Positions 59,606 through 64,000 of a stretch of 64,000 nt of DNA are shown here, in pieces. This DNA comes from Chytridium lagenaria. Its lineage: Eukaryota > Chytridiomycota > Chytridiomycetes > Chytridiales > Chytridiaceae. The notes under the pieces are model-generated. The model saw nothing but the letters and a program-made list of their open reading frames with translations, did no database searches and was not told where the DNA came from. The position numbers and the translations under genes are program-made. The DNA is taken from positions 62,001 to 126,000 of the forward strand of contig JAHLKC010000078.1 in assembly GCA_025449115.1 (NCBI GenBank). The letters are read 5' to 3'. Numbering within the stretch: position 1 is the first letter of the stretch; each line of letters starts with the position of its first letter.

Positions 59606-59705
59606 ACGCTGAGGGAGACTGCGATCCAAACCAAGACATTGTCTAAGAAGGTTTGAGCCATGGGATACGCCTCTGCAAGGGCATGATTCCTTCAATGGTT
59701 TGGTC
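59606..59705 (+). repeat. Dispersed repeat, copy B
   Basis: Related to 28541-28640 (see there), same orientation. The flanks are not similar. Confidence 0.6.
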
Positions 59706-59719
59706 AGTTTAACTGCCTC

Positions 59720-61100
59720 TGCTCTATTCTCAATGGCTATGACAGGCTATCTAGCTGCCTGTGAGTGGGAGAGCGGCATGAGCAGGGCTGTAGGTAGATG
59801 AGATTAGATAGATAGATAGAACATGCTAAAATGGCTTATTGCGGCAAATAGGAGGCCTGGTACACTCTCTGGCGCGGGATGGAATCCTTTCTCATAGACC
59901 CCTTTCTCGGAGTCACTTTAGATCCAGTCACCAGGCATTTCCCTTCCTTTTTTCCCTTTATTATTAACGATTAGAACTAAAACCAAAGCAACATAGATCC
60001 CCACTGTCACTAAAGGCAGATTAGGGCTTGACTCTTGATCTAGGGGTACTTCCTAGACTCTAGTCTCGTCACCTATTATGTGGTTTTGTACCTCTGTATG
60101 CTGAGGCTTAGCAGAGGGGGCCATAGAGAGAACTTCACATTTGCAAGAAGGAGCATAAGGCTGAAGACTGCCCTGTCAACTGCATTGTGGCACCTCTTCA
60201 TCTCCATCCCAACATCATCAGCAGTGTTTTCATTGGGACACGCCTTCATCACGGCGCACTCTCATCAACACTCCCTCAAGTTGATTGTCTTTGATGCCAA
60301 GCAAGCAAAGGCAAGCTCAGATGCAATGGAGGGGGATTGACAAGCTCCCAGTGTCCAAGCAGGAATGCAGAGAGAAGCGCAACAGAAAAAGCCAAAGTAC
60401 GAGTCTGAAAAGGAGAGGAAGAAAGATGGAGAACAGACAGGAGGAACAAGGCAAACAAGTAGAAGAAAGGGACAAAGCTATGGCATGCAAGAAAGAGAGG
60501 AGGAGAGAAAGGAAAGCCAGGCGGCAAGAACGAGGTGGTGGAGGTTGGAGGCTAATTGGAGAAAGGAGATCATGCGGAGAAGGTGGTTGCAGGAGATGGG
60601 GAGGCGCTGGCGGCTGGGTTGGTGGGAGAGGACGCGGGAGTTACCACACAGGACGCGTTGAAGCCTTGAAGAGTCCCACAGGCAATCGGGGAAACTGTGT
60701 TCCCGATGGAGGGAATTGACGGATACCAAGTGCTGCTTGACCGTGCGGAGCTGGACTTGGCGCAGGGCAAGGTGGACGGCCCAGAGGCAGAGGGAGAGCT
60801 CCTTGGCCGGGAGGATCTCGCCGTCGCGGTTTGCTAAAGAATAGTGATCTTAGTATAACTGCAAACATCGATGGAAGACATCAACAAAAATCTTCGAAAA
60901 CACGCTAACCTAAGAGCCACCTGTTACGATGTTAATAAGCATTAAAGACCCAACGGAATATATATTAAATACGATGAACTTCGTTTTGTCGTTCCCTCCA
61001 GTTCACTTACAAGATGCGCCAATAGATTTTTCCCCATTTGGAAATATTTTTTTAGGAATGCAAGATCACATTTGCATCAAGCATTTCGCAGAGCTCAAGC
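59720..61100. other. Unassigned region with purine-rich tract
   Basis: It contains a (GATA)n run (59804-59820) and a purine-rich segment (60365-60660) that is open in several frames because of its composition. One plus-frame stretch at about 60680-60835 (QAIGETVFPMEGIDGYQVLL ...) looks protein-like but has no recognised family or start. Confidence 0.35.
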
Positions 61101-62105
61101 ATGTCTGTCCTCCTGAACCTTCACCATTGGAGCGATACAGTCGCTTTCGACATCACTCGAGTTCAACTGACTCTAGATGATCGCATACAATTTGCCGTCC
61201 CTCAGCAACCGGAAGGCACCAAGTTTTACCTCTCCATGAAAGACCCTAAAAGAGGGATGATCAAGCAACTTCTTATTGACAACGGCAACGGCTACAGCAC
61301 TCACAAGTTCCAGCCTGATGAAACCTACAACATATACATTAAAACGGCAACATCTGCTGATGTCGACATCTCCTTCTCTGAAAGCACTTGGAAGGGGCTT
61401 AGCAAAGACTTTGATATGACGCAGGGCAAGACATATTTTTCCTCGACCCACTTCGAATTCGACATAGATACCGTGCCTCCACAGGAACTTCACCGGGCAA
61501 TATTGGCTTGCGCGAGACAGAACAACAGTCAGTTTCAGGAAAGATGTCGGGATGTTGTCCCTCTGTTTGTTGCTTTAGTCGCCCAAGAAGTTGACAAAGG
61601 TCGAGGTACCACCCGAGTTGACGAAACGTATAAACTTGAAGCCACAAGACAAACTCAACAAGGTGGGGTACCGTATCGCGTGAGGTATCATGGTCATGTC
61701 GATATCGTTGTGGGCCACAGCTCGATGCCAGGAAATGAGCTCGAAGATCTAGGAGTGTTGGTCTCCCTCGTTCCCCCGACTGAATTCCAGTTTTCGAAGT
61801 ACGTCGAACGAAGCGAACATCGCGCTCAAGGTGCTGCTGCTCTTGAGGCAAGGAACCAAAAGTACGGCAACTTGACGTCCTCAGTCTTTTTGGTCTACAC
61901 CGATGGAGATATGTGGATATTTACGAAAATGACGATGAAGGATAATAAGATTGAAACAGGACTACCTTCTAGTTACAAACTTGCTCGCGGGGACTCTGAA
62001 TTTGACACGGGTAACCTTGCAAAGATCTATTGGTATCTCCGTGAGTGCATAAGCGAGAGTCGAGACACCTGGCAGAAATTTTCTCAAGAGATACTACTGC
62101 CTTAG
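61101..62105 (+). CDS. Orphan intronless ORF, 334 aa; PD-(D/E)XK-like region possible
   Basis: One uninterrupted frame from ATG 61101 (MSVLLNLHHWSDTVAFDITR) to a stop at 62105, unlike the intron-rich genes nearby. The N-terminal half has an Ig-like or beta-rich look (FYLSMKDPKRG, YNIYIKTATSADVDISFSES). The C-terminal half contains VPYRVRYHGHVDIVVGHSSM, LGVLVSLVPPTEFQFSKYVE, a helix QGAAALEARNQKYGN and VFLVYTDGDMWIFTKM. The spacing Asp (in HVDIVVG), then about 30 residues later a Glu after hydrophobic strands, is reminiscent of restriction-endonuclease-like folds seen in some Crinkler-type and other eukaryotic proteins. There is no signal peptide and no LxLFLAK motif, so an effector call is not supported. 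Confidence 0.6.
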   Translation: MSVLLNLHHWSDTVAFDITRVQLTLDDRIQFAVPQQPEGTKFYLSMKDPKRGMIKQLLIDNGNGYSTHKFQPDETYNIYIKTATSADVDISFSESTWKGLSKDFDMTQGKTYFSSTHFEFDIDTVPPQELHRAILACARQNNSQFQERCRDVVPLFVALVAQEVDKGRGTTRVDETYKLEATRQTQQGGVPYRVRYHGHVDIVVGHSSMPGNELEDLGVLVSLVPPTEFQFSKYVERSEHRAQGAAALEARNQKYGNLTSSVFLVYTDGDMWIFTKMTMKDNKIETGLPSSYKLARGDSEFDTGNLAKIYWYLRECISESRDTWQKFSQEILLP

Positions 62106-62756
62106 ACAAGATACAAATCAAAATATTAATGGCCGTTTCTTACAAAAAGAAACTTGTTCTTTCCCAATTTCTTCTCCATTTATATGTCCCCCTGATTCAC
62201 AATTCTCTCGACCTGATTATGCTTTTGTTTTTCGGTCTCATTTTTGAAAGGTTTTTCCGACGTAATAATGCTGCCTTCTCCTTATGGAAACACCAATTGT
62301 CTTTGGTAGAATGTAAAGAAACGTCGTCCTAAATGGGTTTTTCTTTCTTGAATGCTCCGTTTAAGCAAAGTCGCTCTTTGTTGCTTCAGCTCGAAACAAA
62401 AATACGAAATAAACAGTGAACAAACCTGGGGGCAAATCTTGAAAACTTGCGACAGCACACCACATTTTTCGTCTATAACATTTATTCATCCCCACAACCT
62501 GATGCAAAAACCACATCAAAAAAAACAACAAAACAAAAAACTGACGCGTGGAGGAAACCACAAAAACAATGGGGGCACAATAGATAAAAGCAAAAAATCA
62601 GCCACATAACTAGAGCAACAAAATAGGCGTTTAAACTGGAGAGAGAGAGAATAATAATGGGACCACTGATTAGAGAAAGAAAAATAAACACAACCCCCCA
62701 TAAACAGAATTATTAAGGATATCATGAGGGTTGGGAATGAGGGTTGGGAAGGGGGT
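62106..62756. other. Convergent intergenic gap
   Basis: About 650 bases between the orphan ORF and the stop of the ABC ATPase gene. It holds A-rich tracts and a (GA)n run near 62638-62652, and no gene. Confidence 0.5.
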
Positions 62757-64000
62757 TTAGTCAGAGTCAGAGTCTTTGGGCTTTTCGCCGCCCTCAATAA
62801 GCCATTTCAAGTGTCTAAAAAAAAAAAATAAAAAAAAAAGTTAGCATACCCAAACGATACAGGGAAAAAGAGCAACGCCACAAAAAAAACGTGTGATAAA
62901 AAAAAAAAAAACAAGAAAAAAAAATACACACCTCTCCCTTCTTCTAACCTCCCGCTCCTTCAACTGATTTCTCGTCAACTTCTTCTTCCTCGGTTTACTC
63001 ACAACCTTGCTCTCAATCTTTTTCGTCTCTGCCGCAAGATCCTCAAAGTTATCAAGCGCCACCGATCGTTTTCCCTTTTGGACAAGCTTCCCACCCTCCA
63101 TGTGCCAGAGTTCAGGGCACAAGGCGGACACGAATTCATCATTGTGCGAGATCATGACGACACCACCACCCCAGTCGCGGATGGCGACGGCGAGACCACC
63201 AAGACTGTCTCTGTCAAGGAAGTTGGTAGGCTGTAGAGAGATGAATGGTTAGATGCTTGAGATCAACAACACGCTTCCTTTTTTTCCTTCCTTTTTTTTT
63301 TTTCTTTGTTTTTTTTTCTTTTCTTTTTTTGTCGGTTGGCGATAAACGAAATAAAAAAAGGGAAAAAATGCTCACCTCATCCAACACCAACATATGCGGG
63401 TTCTGCCACATAGCCGCCGCAATAACAACCTTCACCTTCTGTCCACCACTCAACCCTCCAATATTATTAAACTCTGCAATATCAGGGTCAAGTCCCACAT
63501 CCTCAAAATGTTTCCTAATAGCCGCAGGTGTAAGTTCACGGTATCCAAGTCCCTCACGAGCCGCCTCGTAATCATCAAACTCTTGCACGATTTTAGTAAA
63601 CCCTTGATCGTAGAGTTGTTCACGGGGGATCCAGGTGTTGTGTTTGTGGAGTTTGCCGAGCCACTTGATTTCGTATTGGAAGGACTTTTTGAGTTTTTGA
63701 CGGCCGATAATGTACTGTGGAGAAAGGTGAGGTTAGGTTTAGGGGTTTTAACGAGGGTATGGTTTCTTTGTAAACGCGTGGAATTGATCAAGGTAGTTTT
63801 TGGAGTGATATGGAAGTGCGTTGGAGGATAAAAAAAATAGCTTATACGTATAAGAGTGAAAAATATAATCGCCTAAAAATAAAAATGAAAAAGAAATCTT
63901 TACCTCAATCTTCCTCATCTCTCCTTGAATCAAAATCGCCTTATCCATCTGCGCCTTATCCTCCTCGGTCAACACCCTAGTCACCTTCTCATGCACCTCC
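62757..64000 (-). CDS. eEF3/New1/Elf1-family ABC ATPase, C-terminal part
   Basis: The 5' part lies beyond the window. Visible exons: 64000-63904, 63714-63376, 63230-62932 and 62814-62757, all GT-AG and in frame. Blocks: TRVLTEEDKAQMDKAI, YIIGRQKLKKSFQYEIKWLG with NTWIPREQLYDQG (the chromodomain-like insertion unique to eEF3-type proteins), YRELTPAAIRKHFEDVGLDP, NNIGGLSGGQKVKVVIAAAM (ABC signature), PHMLVLDEPTNFLDRDSLGG (Walker B and D-loop) and VVMISHNDEFVSALCPELW (H-loop). A basic tail (RNQLKEREVRRRERHLKWL) and an acidic end EKPKDSDSD follow. eEF3 promotes E-site tRNA release during elongation in fungi; New1 and Elf1 are paralogues in termination/recycling or mRNA export. The tail slightly favours the New1/Elf1 branch, not decisively. 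Confidence 0.92.

Noticed and set aside
60365..60719. Overlapping plus-strand ORFs of about 100-140 aa
   Set aside because: A purine-rich AGGAAGAAAG-type tract keeps several frames open at once; codon content is compositional.
61101..62105. Crinkler-type effector
   Set aside because: No LxLFLAK/HVLVVVP-type N-terminus or signal peptide; only a loose nuclease-like pattern remains, so no effector call was made.
1..64000. CRISPR arrays, riboswitches, bacterial operons, tRNA genes
   Set aside because: No regularly spaced repeats, no Shine-Dalgarno organisation and no convincing cloverleaf or A/B-box pair were found by eye. A tRNAscan/Infernal run would settle the RNA question.

Overview
The window reads as nuclear DNA of a zoosporic (flagellated, chytrid-like) fungus. 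Genes carry many short GT-AG introns. Fungal markers are present: an eEF3-type ABC ATPase, the Hsp70 exchange factor Fes1 and a PIK1-type PI 4-kinase. Two genes belong to families linked to cilia and flagella, a SPATA4-like CH-domain protein and a roadblock dynein light chain; the latter also serves cytoplasmic dynein. No prokaryotic operon structure, CRISPR array or convincing tRNA/rRNA was seen.

Layout. About 1-2.4 kb: minus-strand transposon gene (Ulp1-like protease region followed by the start of a DDE transposase), cut by the window edge. About 3.6-28 kb: a dense block of ordinary genes, several in divergent or convergent pairs. In order these are a coiled-coil hypothetical protein, a multi-pass membrane protein, a low-complexity nuclear-type protein, MTFP1/MTP18, BUB3, EMG1/NEP1, an HDHD2-like HAD phosphatase, FES1, PIK1, DYNLRB, a single-TM hypothetical protein, REV7/MAD2L2, an RsmH/METTL15-type rRNA methyltransferase and a SPATA4-like protein. 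About 28-60 kb: transposon-rich DNA. About 61-64 kb: an orphan ORF and the 3' half of an eEF3-family gene.

The repeat-rich part is nested. Between about 29.2 and 40.4 kb two convergent genes begin with related 5' segments in inverted orientation. The left one resembles fungal DUF6589-type proteins and the right one is a RecQ-like helicase. The pair looks like a two-gene mobile unit. A complete Ty1/copia retrotransposon (32974-38171, LTRs of about 395 bp, 5-bp target duplication CAGTT) sits inside the 3' end of the helicase gene. Further right are a truncated copia pol interrupted by a solo LTR, an LTR of a second family, a pogo/Tigger-like DNA transposon with inverted ends and an opposite-strand HIRAN-like ORF, a decayed PIF/Harbinger- or IS5-like transposase, and a foldback palindrome.

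Many conserved genes show single-base frame breaks (BUB3, HDHD2, FES1, REV7, RsmH, MTFP1). This is best explained by residual assembly indels, so frame breaks in the hypothetical genes should not be taken as proof of decay. All exon boundaries were read by eye. The most interesting candidate for an undescribed system is the RecQ/DUF6589-like inverted pair; second is the pogo-like element with its second ORF and palindromic ends.
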